Of a stretch of DNA of 64,000 nt, positions 1 through 8,054 are shown one piece after another. The position numbers and the translations under genes were made by a program. This stretch comes from Cuneatibacter sp. NSJ-177 (lineage in GTDB: Bacteria; Bacillota; Clostridia; Lachnospirales; Lachnospiraceae): positions 186,001-250,000 of the forward strand of contig NZ_JALIFO010000001.1 of the NCBI RefSeq assembly GCF_022867805.1, given 5' to 3'. Position 1 is the first letter of the stretch, and the number at the start of each line of letters is the position of its first letter. The notes beneath the pieces are model-generated. The model did not search any database and was not told the DNA's origin. It worked only from the letters and a program-made list of their open reading frames with translations.

Positions 1-1
1 T

Positions 2-592
2 TTCTTTGGGCTCCCGATTCCTGAGGACATGCAGGGTTTCCCGCTGCGTGACACCATTGCTTCGGACCGCCCGGTCAGGGAAGCGGGGCTTTTCGGTATC
101 TTTGGCGGGCAGGTCAATATCACCGACGGCCGCTATGTGTACATGCGGGCCCCCAACGAAGAGTTCGACGGCAACCCCTACGCGGGCCAAAACCTTTATA
201 ATTATACGCTGATGCCCACCCACATCCGGGGGCCGTTCTCGTTGGAGGAACTGAAAACCGCCACGATGTCGGAACCTCTTCCTTTTACCAAGGGAGCGCC
301 GGTGATGAAGATTTCTGGAGAGATTGTGCTGTCCCGGACGCCGGAGAATCAAAAACCCATGGTACATTACCGGACCGAGCTGTTTGATTTGGAGAAAGAT
401 CCTTGTCAGAAGTGTCCCATCGAAGATCCGGATACGGAAGAACGCCTGATCCGGGAAATGGTACGGCTGATGGAGGAGAACGATGCGCCCGGCGAACAGT
501 ACAGCCGCCTGGGGTTGGAACAGTACCGGCGAAAAGATGTGGCTCCGGAGACGGAAATCAGACGATGGATCAAGAATGGCAGCCGGAAATAA
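2..592 (+). CDS. Sulfatase, C-terminal part (5' end outside window)
   Basis: The reading frame is open from base 2 and the start lies upstream of the window, so only the last ~196 residues are seen. They align along their length with the C-terminal part of the complete sulfatase at 18563-20050: FFGLP..DMQG, the FGIFGGQVNITDGRYVYMRA strand and the NDAPGEQYSRLG ending. This identifies an alkaline-phosphatase-superfamily sulfatase by paralogy. The catalytic Cys/Ser motif and most metal ligands are not in view, so activity and substrate cannot be judged. It lies 43 bases before tctC and probably shares its operon. A sulfatase-maturating enzyme is encoded at 3731, which fits a Cys- or Ser-type sulfatase activated by formylglycine formation. 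Family confidence is high; substrate is unknown. Confidence 0.85.
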   Translation, partial: FFGLPIPEDMQGFPLRDTIASDRPVREAGLFGIFGGQVNITDGRYVYMRAPNEEFDGNPYAGQNLYNYTLMPTHIRGPFSLEELKTATMSEPLPFTKGAPVMKISGEIVLSRTPENQKPMVHYRTELFDLEKDPCQKCPIEDPDTEERLIREMVRLMEENDAPGEQYSRLGLEQYRRKDVAPETEIRRWIKNGSRK

Positions 593-635
593 GACAAGAA
601 AGTAAGCAGCAGACAACAAAAGGAGGAGAAAAAGT

Positions 636-1592
636 ATGAAGATGAGAAAACGGATGTTGGCGGCAGCGGCCGCCTGTGTGCTGGCGCTGGGACTAACAGG
701 ATGTTCCTCCAAGGGAGCGTTTCCCTCGGAAAACATCAACATGATTGTGCCGTTTGGCAGTGGCGGCGGAACGGATCTTCTGGCGCGGGTGCTGGGGGAT
801 GCGGCCAAGGAGGAGCTGGGGCAGCCGGTGGTAGTGACCAACGTTACCGGGGCCAGCGGAACTGTGGGGACCGCTCAGGCGGCGGAAGCGGATGCTGACG
901 GCTATAATCTGATCTTTAACGCATCCGGACCCATGGTGCTCCAGCCTCATATGATGGAGGATCTCCGGTACGGCCTGGACAGCTTTCGGGCAGTGGCCGG
1001 GATCGCCAGCGAACCGACTTGTCTGGCGGTAAAAGCCGACTCCCCGTATCAGACTGTGGAGGACCTGGCGGCAGCCACCGGGACAGTGACGGCGGGCCAC
1101 ACGGGAGTCGGTACGCTCCATCACCTGTTTCAGGTTCAGTTTTTTGAGCAAGCGAAGCTTGACTATAAACTGGTGGGCTTTGAAGGCGGAGCTAAGCTGG
1201 TGACCGGCCTTTTGGGCGGTAATGTGGACGTGATCTCCACGGTGGTCAGCGAGATGTATTCCTACGTGGATTCCGGGGAAATCCGTATTCTGGCCGTGTC
1301 CAGCCCGGAACGGTCTCCCCTGTACCCGGATATCCCGACTTTGAAGGAAAAGGGATACGAGATTGAGATGTCTTTGGATTTCTTCCTGATGGCTCCCAAG
1401 GATACGCCGGACGACGTGATGAAGACCCTGGAAGAAAAGTTTGGAAAGGCAGCCCAGTCAGATGCGGTGACAAAATTCCTAGAGACCGGCCACATCGGAG
1501 CGGACTACCGCACGGGCAGCGAGATGGAGGCAAAACTAAAGAGCGATTCCGAGATGTTTGCGAAGATCATTCAGGATGCGGGATTGAAATAA
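636..1592 (+). CDS. tctC: Tripartite tricarboxylate transporter substrate-binding lipoprotein (TctC/Bug family)
   Basis: A 318-residue extracytoplasmic solute receptor. A basic start (MKMRKR), a hydrophobic segment and the lipobox LTGC at about residues 20-23 mark a lipoprotein signal. The mature part opens with FPSENINMIVPFGSGGGTD, typical of the Bug/TctC fold, and later has SGTVGTAQAAEADADGYNL and GFEGGAKLVTGLLGGNVD. AAAGGAGG lies 7 bases before ATG 636. In this family the protein captures a carboxylate and delivers it to the TctBA membrane pair encoded directly downstream. The cargo cannot be read from sequence. Co-location with a sulfatase suggests an organic acid or a desulfated product, which is inference. 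Family length is normal. Confidence 0.93.
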   Translation: MKMRKRMLAAAAACVLALGLTGCSSKGAFPSENINMIVPFGSGGGTDLLARVLGDAAKEELGQPVVVTNVTGASGTVGTAQAAEADADGYNLIFNASGPMVLQPHMMEDLRYGLDSFRAVAGIASEPTCLAVKADSPYQTVEDLAAATGTVTAGHTGVGTLHHLFQVQFFEQAKLDYKLVGFEGGAKLVTGLLGGNVDVISTVVSEMYSYVDSGEIRILAVSSPERSPLYPDIPTLKEKGYEIEMSLDFFLMAPKDTPDDVMKTLEEKFGKAAQSDAVTKFLETGHIGADYRTGSEMEAKLKSDSEMFAKIIQDAGLK

Positions 1593-1616
1593 ACCGTTGG
1601 GAAAGGAGAAGCTTTC

Positions 1617-2084
1617 ATGCTGGGCTACAAGAAAAAAATGATTCCGACGGCCGTCATCATGGCGATCGATGCGGCGGTGTTTTTCTCCATCCCCAGCCAG
1701 GTGAAAATCTATGAGGAGGGTCTGGTCAACACCAGATTCCTCCCCTACCTGGTGACCATTTTGATTTTTATTTGCGGGATAGCGGATCTGATCAAAACCT
1801 TCCGGGAGCGGGATAAGGGAGAAGAGGAGAAAAACTATTTCAATAAAAAAGGAACGCTCCGTGTTCTGGCTGCTGTGGCGGCTCTCGCCGTCTGGCTGCT
1901 GCTGATGCCGGAGATCGGATTTGTGATTTCCACCGTACTGCTCTCCGCCTTCATTATGCTCCTGGCTGGAAACCGGAGCGCAGTGCAAATCTTGGTGCTA
2001 TCCTTGATTCTTACCTTGTCGGTGTACGCGCTGTTTAAACTGGCGCTGAATCTGCGGCTTCCCCAAGGGCTGTTCTTTTTCTAG
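1617..2084 (+). CDS. tctB: Tripartite tricarboxylate transporter small membrane subunit (TctB)
   Basis: A 155-residue membrane protein with about four hydrophobic segments (residues ~8-25, 37-52, 75-95, 100-145). Size, hydropathy and position between TctC and TctA identify it as the small TctB subunit; sequence conservation in this family is weak, so context carries weight. GGAAAGGAG precedes ATG 1617. The segment near residues 60-75 is charged (RERDKGEEEKN) and is expected to be a cytoplasmic loop. It sits 24 bases after tctC and 12 before tctA, so the three genes are clearly co-transcribed. In the family TctB forms the membrane complex with TctA and couples solute uptake to an ion gradient. 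Confidence 0.85.
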   Translation: MLGYKKKMIPTAVIMAIDAAVFFSIPSQVKIYEEGLVNTRFLPYLVTILIFICGIADLIKTFRERDKGEEEKNYFNKKGTLRVLAAVAALAVWLLLMPEIGFVISTVLLSAFIMLLAGNRSAVQILVLSLILTLSVYALFKLALNLRLPQGLFFF

Positions 2085-2096
2085 GAGGAAACAGGC

Positions 2097-3599
2097 ATGC
2101 TTGACAATATTGTAGCTGCTCTGGGAAATATGGTTTCCCTGGAGATGTTTTTGTGTATGTTTGCGGGGGTTGCCGTGGGGATCGTGGTAGGAGCGCTTCC
2201 GGGACTCAGCGCTACGCTGGCTGTCGCCTTGATGCTGCCGTTTACCTTCGGTATGTCGCCGACGGCAGGAATCTTAATTCTGGTCGGCGCTTACTGCGGC
2301 GGCGTCTACGGCGGTTCGATCACCGCGATTCTGATCCGGACGCCTGGTACGCCGGCTTCCGTTGCCACTGTGGCCGACGGATATGCCATGACCAAAAAAG
2401 GGAAGGCTTACGAAGCTTTGATGGGCTCCCTCTTGACTTCCACCATCGGCGGATTGCTGAGCGGCCTGGCACTGCTTCTGATCGCGCCTTTGATCGCCAA
2501 GCTGGCAGTGAATTTTGGGCCGCCGGAATATTTTGCCCTAGCCATGTTCGGCCTGACCATCATCGCGTCGGTCAGTGGAAAATCTCTGGCCAAGGGAATG
2601 ATGATGGCCGGTCTGGGTCTGCTGTTCGCCTGTGTGGGAATCGATCCTTACGAGGGACAGGCCCGGTTTATCTTCGGGCAAAGTTTCCTGTATTCCGGGG
2701 TGGGGATGGTTCCGGCGATGATTGGTGTGTTCGCCATCGCTGAAGTGTTCAATCAAATTGAAATCCGGATCAAATCCGTGGCTGCGGAGTTCGGGGATGT
2801 GTCGGTGGATTGTAAACAGAAATTCCCGCTTAAGAAGCTGCGCCCCCATCTGCCCAATATTCTCCGATCCAGCGTCACGGGAATCATCGTCGGTGCAATC
2901 CCCGGAACCGGAGGAGCTATCGCGTCTTTCCTGGCCTATAACAACGAAAAGGCAAAGTCCAAGCACCCGGAGGAATTTGGAAACGGCAGTATGGACGGAA
3001 TCATCGCGGCGGAAACCGCCAAGAATGCGACGACCGGGGCGACCCTGATTCCCATGTTCACGCTGGGGATCCCGGGCGATACTGTGACGGCGATCTTGCT
3101 GGGGGCTCTGACCATACACGGACTCAGCACAGGGCCGAAGCTCTTTACAGAGCACGGTGTTCTGGTTTATACTGTGATTATCGGATTTTTCCTGGTCAAC
3201 CTGATTATGCTGGTGCAGGGGCGCTTTGCGATCCGTTGGTTTTCGAAGATTACGCAGGTCCCTTCGTCGATTCTGCTTCCGATTATCCTGGTACTCTGCC
3301 TGGTCGGCGCTTATGCCAGCAACAATTCCTTTGCCTCGGTGGGGATCGCTGTGTTTTTCGGAGTGCTGGGATTTATCCTGGGAAAATTTGGTTTTCCCAT
3401 GGCGCTGCTGCTGATTGCGATGGTGCTGGCTCAGCTGACGGAGATGTCGCTGCGGCAGTCCCTGATCCTGTCCGACGGCAGCCCGCTGATTTTTGTGCAG
3501 CGGCCGATTTGCCTGATCTTTTTGCTGCTGGCGGTTTTTTCTGTTTGTATTCCGATGCTGAAAGCGAGAAGGGCAAGGAAGGCTGGGAAGAGCAGCTGA
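2097..3599 (+). CDS. tctA: Tripartite tricarboxylate transporter large membrane subunit (TctA)
   Basis: A 500-residue, ~11-12-segment integral membrane protein. It contains the two family signatures: GALPGLSATLAVALMLPFTFG followed by GAYCGGVYGGSITAILIRTPG near the N-terminus, and the repeated half GAIPGTGGAIASFLAYNNEK with FTLGIPGDTVTAILLGAL in the middle. AGGAGG stands 8 bases before ATG 2097. TctA is the transport channel of a secondary carrier that works with a periplasmic-type binding protein, here the tctC product, and with TctB. The last residues (KARRARKAGKSS) are basic and cytoplasmic. It is the last gene of the operon; the next gene has its own promoter. Length is normal and nothing looks broken. 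Confidence 0.95.
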   Translation: MLDNIVAALGNMVSLEMFLCMFAGVAVGIVVGALPGLSATLAVALMLPFTFGMSPTAGILILVGAYCGGVYGGSITAILIRTPGTPASVATVADGYAMTKKGKAYEALMGSLLTSTIGGLLSGLALLLIAPLIAKLAVNFGPPEYFALAMFGLTIIASVSGKSLAKGMMMAGLGLLFACVGIDPYEGQARFIFGQSFLYSGVGMVPAMIGVFAIAEVFNQIEIRIKSVAAEFGDVSVDCKQKFPLKKLRPHLPNILRSSVTGIIVGAIPGTGGAIASFLAYNNEKAKSKHPEEFGNGSMDGIIAAETAKNATTGATLIPMFTLGIPGDTVTAILLGALTIHGLSTGPKLFTEHGVLVYTVIIGFFLVNLIMLVQGRFAIRWFSKITQVPSSILLPIILVLCLVGAYASNNSFASVGIAVFFGVLGFILGKFGFPMALLLIAMVLAQLTEMSLRQSLILSDGSPLIFVQRPICLIFLLLAVFSVCIPMLKARRARKAGKSS

Positions 3600-3654
3600 C
3601 TTGCCGGTAGACAGGAAGAGCAGCGTTTATATGTGAAGTGATTCGGTGAAAGGC

Positions 3655-3683
3655 TTGCTTTTTAAAAGGAAATCCGGTATAGT
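3655..3683 (+). promoter_or_regulatory. Putative sigma-A promoter for the sulfatase-maturase gene
   Basis: TTGCTT (3655-3660) and TATAGT (3678-3683) are separated by 17 bases and lie 48 bases before the radical SAM gene. It fits TTGACA-N17-TATAAT at 4/6 and 5/6 positions. Confidence 0.55.
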
Positions 3684-3730
3684 TAAGTGGATTTACAAAT
3701 CGGTTTCATTCTGTCGTTTTAGGAGGAATA

Positions 3731-4858
3731 ATGAGGTTTCGGCATATCAATGTAATGATCAAACCGGCGTCCGGCAACTGCAATATGCGTTGCCGGTACT
3801 GCTTTTACCATGATGTCAGCGAACTTCGGGAGGTGAAGTCCTACGGGATGATGAGCCTTTCGACGCTGGAAAAGATTGTGCAAAAAGTGTTGGAGGCGGC
3901 GGAAGAGAGCTGCGCGTTTGTCTTTCAGGGAGGAGAGCCGACCCTGATTGGGCTGGATTTTTTCCGCGCTCTGGTGGAGTTTCAAAAAAAATACAATACA
4001 AAGAAGATCGCCGTCACCAACTCTATCCAGACCAATGGACTGAAGCTGGACGAGGAGTGGGCGCAGTTTCTTCACGATCATCGTTTTCTCATCGGTCTTT
4101 CCGTGGACGGAACCAAGGAGATCCACGATGAGCTGCGGCCGGACGCGGAAGGAAAAGGAACCTACAGCCGGGTATACCGGGCGGCGCAGATTCTAAAGAA
4201 GTATCAGGTGGAGTTCAATATCCTGACCGTCGTCACGCGCCAGTCAGCCAGGCGGGTGTTTAAGATGTACCAGCAGTACAAGAAAAACGGCTGGACCTAC
4301 CTTCAGTTTATCCCTTGCCTGGATCCCTATGAGTGGGAGCGGGGAACCTCGGAATATTCGCTGACTCCGAAACAGTATGGTGAGTTCCTGAAAACGCTGT
4401 TTGACAGTTGGTACCAGGATATGAAAAAAGGAGATTCCATTTATATCCGGTATTTTGACAATCTGTTGGGTATCATGATGGGCGTGGAGCCGGAGAGCTG
4501 CGGCCTGATGGGCCGGTGTGTGCCGCAGTTGGTCGTGGAGGCGGACGGAAGCGCATACCCCTGTGATTTCTATGTGATGGATGCGTACCGGATGGGAAAT
4601 CTGGCGGAGGACCCGCTTCCGAATCTGCTGCAAAGCGAAGGGGCATCCCGGTTTGTGATGGAGTCCGCTCAGCCGGAAGAAACATGCAGGAGCTGCCGCT
4701 ACGGGTATCTGTGCCGTGGCGGATGCCGGAGAGACCGGGACGATCGAGGGGCGGTTGGGCTGAATTATTACTGCGAAGCCTTTTTGGAATTTTTTGATTA
4801 CGCGGAGGAACGGCTGCGGGAGCTGGCGGGACTTTATGGGAATCGGCGGACTGATTGA
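3731..4858 (+). CDS. Anaerobic sulfatase-maturating enzyme (radical SAM, SPASM domain)
   Basis: A 375-residue radical SAM enzyme. The motif CNMRCRYCFY (residues ~17-26) supplies the three cysteines for the [4Fe-4S] cluster that cleaves S-adenosylmethionine. FQGGEPTL matches the SAM-binding GGE motif. The C-terminal half carries the cysteine-rich SPASM region (CGLMGRC, YPCDFY, CRSCRYGYLCRGGCRRD, YYCEAF) that binds two auxiliary clusters. Enzymes of this type oxidise a Cys or Ser in a sulfatase to formylglycine without oxygen. The two sulfatase genes in this window (before 592 and 18563) are obvious clients, and the second has a CxPxR site. AGGAGG precedes ATG 3731. A promoter lies just upstream, so it is probably expressed separately from tctCBA. 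Confidence 0.92.
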   Translation: MRFRHINVMIKPASGNCNMRCRYCFYHDVSELREVKSYGMMSLSTLEKIVQKVLEAAEESCAFVFQGGEPTLIGLDFFRALVEFQKKYNTKKIAVTNSIQTNGLKLDEEWAQFLHDHRFLIGLSVDGTKEIHDELRPDAEGKGTYSRVYRAAQILKKYQVEFNILTVVTRQSARRVFKMYQQYKKNGWTYLQFIPCLDPYEWERGTSEYSLTPKQYGEFLKTLFDSWYQDMKKGDSIYIRYFDNLLGIMMGVEPESCGLMGRCVPQLVVEADGSAYPCDFYVMDAYRMGNLAEDPLPNLLQSEGASRFVMESAQPEETCRSCRYGYLCRGGCRRDRDDRGAVGLNYYCEAFLEFFDYAEERLRELAGLYGNRRTD

Positions 4859-4864
4859 AGCGGG

Positions 4865-4885
4865 AGCGGCCGGCGCCGCGCTTCT
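4865..4885 (+). terminator. Possible weak terminator after the maturase gene
   Basis: GCGGC-CGGC-GCCGC forms a GC-rich hairpin followed by GCTTCTT, six bases after the maturase stop. The uridine tail is poor, so the call is tentative. Confidence 0.35.
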
Positions 4886-5332
4886 TAAGAAAAAAGGAAA
4901 TTATGATGCAGCGGGATCAGACCCTGCCATTTCCCCACCCTTACCCTACTGCACCGCTGCACAAAATTATCACGCTGCTGTGTAAAACTGTATATTCTTT
5001 ATTATGCCGTAAAATTCCGATATTGGTAACAATACTATGGTTTAAACTTCTATTCTGCTCTATATCTCACTTTCTAAAAAAGAACTCTAAAATATGATCT
5101 GAAATATAAAACAATTCCTGATATTTATCGAAAGTAACAATCTATACTTCCGCTCCCTCCCATCTAGCCGGAAACAGACAGTTTAAAACTGTTGAACGTA
5201 CAAAATATTAGTGTTGGAGATAAATTTGCAAAGGCTATATACTGAAACCATAAAAAAATAAAGGCAGCAGGCACAAGAAGCGTACGGAATAAAAGCGAAA
5301 TGCCCGCCGCCGACTATTTGTGGGAGGAAGAA
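4886..5332. other. Non-coding gap before the MFS gene
   Basis: AT-rich and without a credible gene. It holds an 8-bp inverted repeat, TGCAGCGG (4907-4914) and CCGCTGCA (4954-4961), with a 39-base loop. A small palindrome, CAGTTT-A-AAACTG, lies near 5179-5191 upstream of a promoter and could be an operator. Short open frames across 4855-5097 lack codon structure and family resemblance. Confidence 0.5.
5214..5243 (+). promoter_or_regulatory. Putative sigma-A promoter for the MFS-hydrolase-Opp block
   Basis: TTGGAG (5214-5219), an 18-base spacer and TATACT (5238-5243) lie about 90 bases before the MFS start. A palindrome about 25 bases upstream (CAGTTTAAAACTG) could be a regulator site. Confidence 0.4.
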
Positions 5333-6505
5333 ATGAAAAAGGAGACAATCTGGAACAAGGATTTTATCCTTCTGTTGTCAGTCAATGCCTTTGTGTTTAT
5401 CGGAATGCACATGCTCTCCACCACGATCGCCAAGTACGCCATGACCTTACAGGGGACGGCGGCCGTAGCGGGTTTGATCGCGGGAGCATTCAGCATCACA
5501 TCGATCATCGTCAGACCCATCTGCGGAACGTTGATCGACCGGAAGAAGAAAAAGAGTCTGTACCTGTTTTCCCTGGTCACGATCTTGATCAGCATGATCG
5601 GATACAGCCTGTCTAGTACCAACGGGATGCTTCTGGCTTTCCGTCTGGTACATGGCGTCGGCTGGGGCTTTGCCACCACCATCGGTATGACCATGGCCGC
5701 CAACACTGCTCCGGAGGGGAAAATCGGCGAGGCTTCCAGCGTGTACGGATTGGCCAATGTGCTGGCCATGGCGCTGGCCCCGAATCTGGGAACGTTTCTG
5801 AATGAAAATTACGGCTACCGGGTGATGTTTCTCGGGGCCGGAGTGATCATGGCCTGCGCGGTGGTCTGTCTGATTCTGGTGGCGGACCAGCCGGTGCCGG
5901 AGGGGAGCGGCACGCGGAAATTCACTGCCGGCAGCATGGTACAGAAGGAAGCGGTGGTCCCCGCCGTGGTTTTGTTTTTAAGCGGCATGGTTTACACCTC
6001 CATCACTACCTTTCTGATCCTCTATGCCACGGAAACCGGCATCAGCAATCCCAGCACCTTTTTCACCGTCTATTCGGTGGCAATTCTGATCGTGCGGTTA
6101 AATAGTGGAAAAATCGTGGATCGGAAAGGGCCGGAATATATCCTGATACCGGCCGGATTCTTTTTCTGCGGCTGCCTGCTGGTCCTGGCCAACCTGAAAA
6201 ACGCGCCGATGCTGTATCTCTCGGCTGCCCTGATGGGTTTTGGATACAGCGGAAATCTCTCCACCCTGATGGCTTTATCCTTTAAACGGGCCCCCAAAGA
6301 TAAAAGGGGGGCGGTCAGCAGCACCATCAACGTAGGGATGGACGTGGGTACCGGGATCGGCTCCACCGTGGCCGGAATTCTGGCTGGATGGATGGGCTAC
6401 CAGAAACTTTACCTGGTGCTGTGCATTCCGGTCATCCTTTCTACGCTGCTTTTTGCCTTTGACCAGAAGGCTTTCCGGCAGAAAACATGGATTTACAAAG
6501 AATAA
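5333..6505 (+). CDS. Major facilitator superfamily transporter
   Basis: About 390 residues with ~12 membrane segments. The family loop motif between segments 2 and 3 is present as GTLIDRKKKKSLY (G-x3-D-R-x-G-R-R type), and its repeat in the second half as GKIVDRKGPEYIL. I chose ATG 5333 because GGGAGG lies 6 bases upstream; an in-frame ATG at 5300 has no such site and would add a non-hydrophobic leader. The charged cytoplasmic ends and ~390-residue length are typical of drug or metabolite carriers. It opens the block that encodes two hydrolases and Opp importer A, and may import a substrate or export a product of that pathway. The substrate is not readable from sequence. Confidence 0.9.
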   Translation: MKKETIWNKDFILLLSVNAFVFIGMHMLSTTIAKYAMTLQGTAAVAGLIAGAFSITSIIVRPICGTLIDRKKKKSLYLFSLVTILISMIGYSLSSTNGMLLAFRLVHGVGWGFATTIGMTMAANTAPEGKIGEASSVYGLANVLAMALAPNLGTFLNENYGYRVMFLGAGVIMACAVVCLILVADQPVPEGSGTRKFTAGSMVQKEAVVPAVVLFLSGMVYTSITTFLILYATETGISNPSTFFTVYSVAILIVRLNSGKIVDRKGPEYILIPAGFFFCGCLLVLANLKNAPMLYLSAALMGFGYSGNLSTLMALSFKRAPKDKRGAVSSTINVGMDVGTGIGSTVAGILAGWMGYQKLYLVLCIPVILSTLLFAFDQKAFRQKTWIYKE

Positions 6506-6614
6506 CTGCGGAGCAAAGCGCCGTTCGGGCCTCCCGTCCGGCGGCCCTATTCCCAAAACGCCCGGCTTGCACCGATAAAAAAATGGAATATTAGGGACAG
6601 AAAGGAAACAGATC

Positions 6615-8054
6615 ATGTCAGATATCAAGAAAACGCGGGTCTATCCCCCAAAACAGTGCAGGGAATTGCCCAGGAGCAAGGATTCCTATCCGTTCAGCGC
6701 AGCGGATCATCTGGCGGAACCCATCGACTTATCCGCCTATGGCTTTGAAGAGAGGGAATTTATCATCAAAGGGAACGCCAATGTATACGAGTGGCCCATC
6801 GGTCAGGAGTATCCGACGATTCGCACGCCGGACAGTCCTTACTGCACCCGCCTATTGATCCGCCGTCCGGCAAATCCGGAAACATTCAATGGAATTGTGG
6901 TCGTGGAGCCAATGAATTATGCTTCAAAATATGACCGCTCCATCCCCGGCTGGGGGCACTGCTATGAATATTATCTGGAGCGCGGCATGGCCTGGATCGG
7001 CGTGGCGATCCGGGATGTGGCGCTGGAGGCGATGAAGCGTTTTGATCCGGAGCGCTACGGCGAATTGGGGTATCCCAACCCTCTTCCTCCCGAAGAGAGG
7101 GGCGAACCGGCCAAGTCTTACGGTCACACCAGCAAGGACAGCGAAAACGGCCTGATCTGGGATATGCTCAGCCAGCTGGGCGCCCTGCTGAAATCAGATT
7201 CGCCGGAAAATCCGATGGCAGGCTATCCGGTAAAAAAGATCATGGCGACGGCGGCCACCGGCGGTGATCTTTCCTGCTATGTCCGGGCCATCCACCCGCT
7301 TCATTGCCTGGAAGAGGAAAAACCGGTTTATGACGGCTTTCTGATTTATATGACCGGCGCTCCCGGCATGATCAATCAGGTGACTCCCAAATTGCAGGAA
7401 ACGGATCCCCGGTGCCTCTATTATTCCGAAGTTCCCTTTATCCACGTGTTGACCACCGGAGATATGGTGGGAGGAGGCTTCCACCCGGACTGGGCCTATA
7501 TGCAGAGGAGGCCCGACGCCGACGAACCGGGGAAAAAGCTGCACCGGTATGAGATTGCCGGCTGCGGAGTCCGCGCCGGATATGATAAGAAGCGCTGTGT
7601 CTGCCGGGAGGATGTGGAGAAATCCCAGACCCCCTGGAGGGAGGATGTTCATTACGAGTATGAATTTCCGGTGCGCTACATTCTCCGGGCCGCCAATGAA
7701 GCGCTGATTTCTTGGATGATGGATGGGATCGAACCGCCCCATTCCCCTCTGCTGGAGTTTGAGGGCGCTTATCCGGAAACGGTCTTCGTCCGGGATGAGG
7801 TGGGAAATACGAAGGGCGGGATCCGCACCCCCTATGTGGACGCTCCTCTCTATCGATACCGGGAGGAGGGCGGAGCCAGCAGGCTGCCGGATGAGACGAT
7901 TCAGAAGCTTTACAAAAATAAAGACGCGTATCTGGAAAAGGTAATTCTCTCCACCGTAAGGGCGGTCCAAAACCGGTTCCTTCTGGCGGAGGACAGTGCG
8001 AAAGTGATATTGGAGGCAGTCCATGAGCGCTTTCCGGAGGAGGTGACGGAATGA
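6615..8054 (+). CDS. Alpha/beta hydrolase domain protein (Abhydrolase_10-like)
   Basis: A 479-residue soluble protein without a signal peptide. Features such as RLLIRRPANPETFNGIVVVEPMN, the conserved YGHTSKDSENGLIWDMLSQLGALLK stretch and VPFIHVLTTGDMV resemble the alpha/beta hydrolase domain family PF20091. Members are presumed esterases or amidases. The usual nucleophile elbow (GxSQxG) is not obvious: the equivalent place near residues 211-220 reads MATAATGGDLS. Either Thr replaces Ser there or my alignment is off. The start at 6615 follows GGGACAGAAAGGAAAC. It overlaps the next gene by 4 bases (ATGA), so the two products should be made together. Function beyond a probable hydrolase is unknown. 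Confidence 0.7.
   Translation: MSDIKKTRVYPPKQCRELPRSKDSYPFSAADHLAEPIDLSAYGFEEREFIIKGNANVYEWPIGQEYPTIRTPDSPYCTRLLIRRPANPETFNGIVVVEPMNYASKYDRSIPGWGHCYEYYLERGMAWIGVAIRDVALEAMKRFDPERYGELGYPNPLPPEERGEPAKSYGHTSKDSENGLIWDMLSQLGALLKSDSPENPMAGYPVKKIMATAATGGDLSCYVRAIHPLHCLEEEKPVYDGFLIYMTGAPGMINQVTPKLQETDPRCLYYSEVPFIHVLTTGDMVGGGFHPDWAYMQRRPDADEPGKKLHRYEIAGCGVRAGYDKKRCVCREDVEKSQTPWREDVHYEYEFPVRYILRAANEALISWMMDGIEPPHSPLLEFEGAYPETVFVRDEVGNTKGGIRTPYVDAPLYRYREEGGASRLPDETIQKLYKNKDAYLEKVILSTVRAVQNRFLLAEDSAKVILEAVHERFPEEVTE

Noticed and set aside
4907-4961. Inverted repeat considered as ends of a tiny mobile element
   Set aside because: Only 8 bp arms, no target-site duplication and no transposase; it is probably just a hairpin.
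4855-5097. An 80-codon frame after the maturase
   Set aside because: Starts inside the previous stop and runs through AT-rich non-coding DNA with no recognisable protein features.
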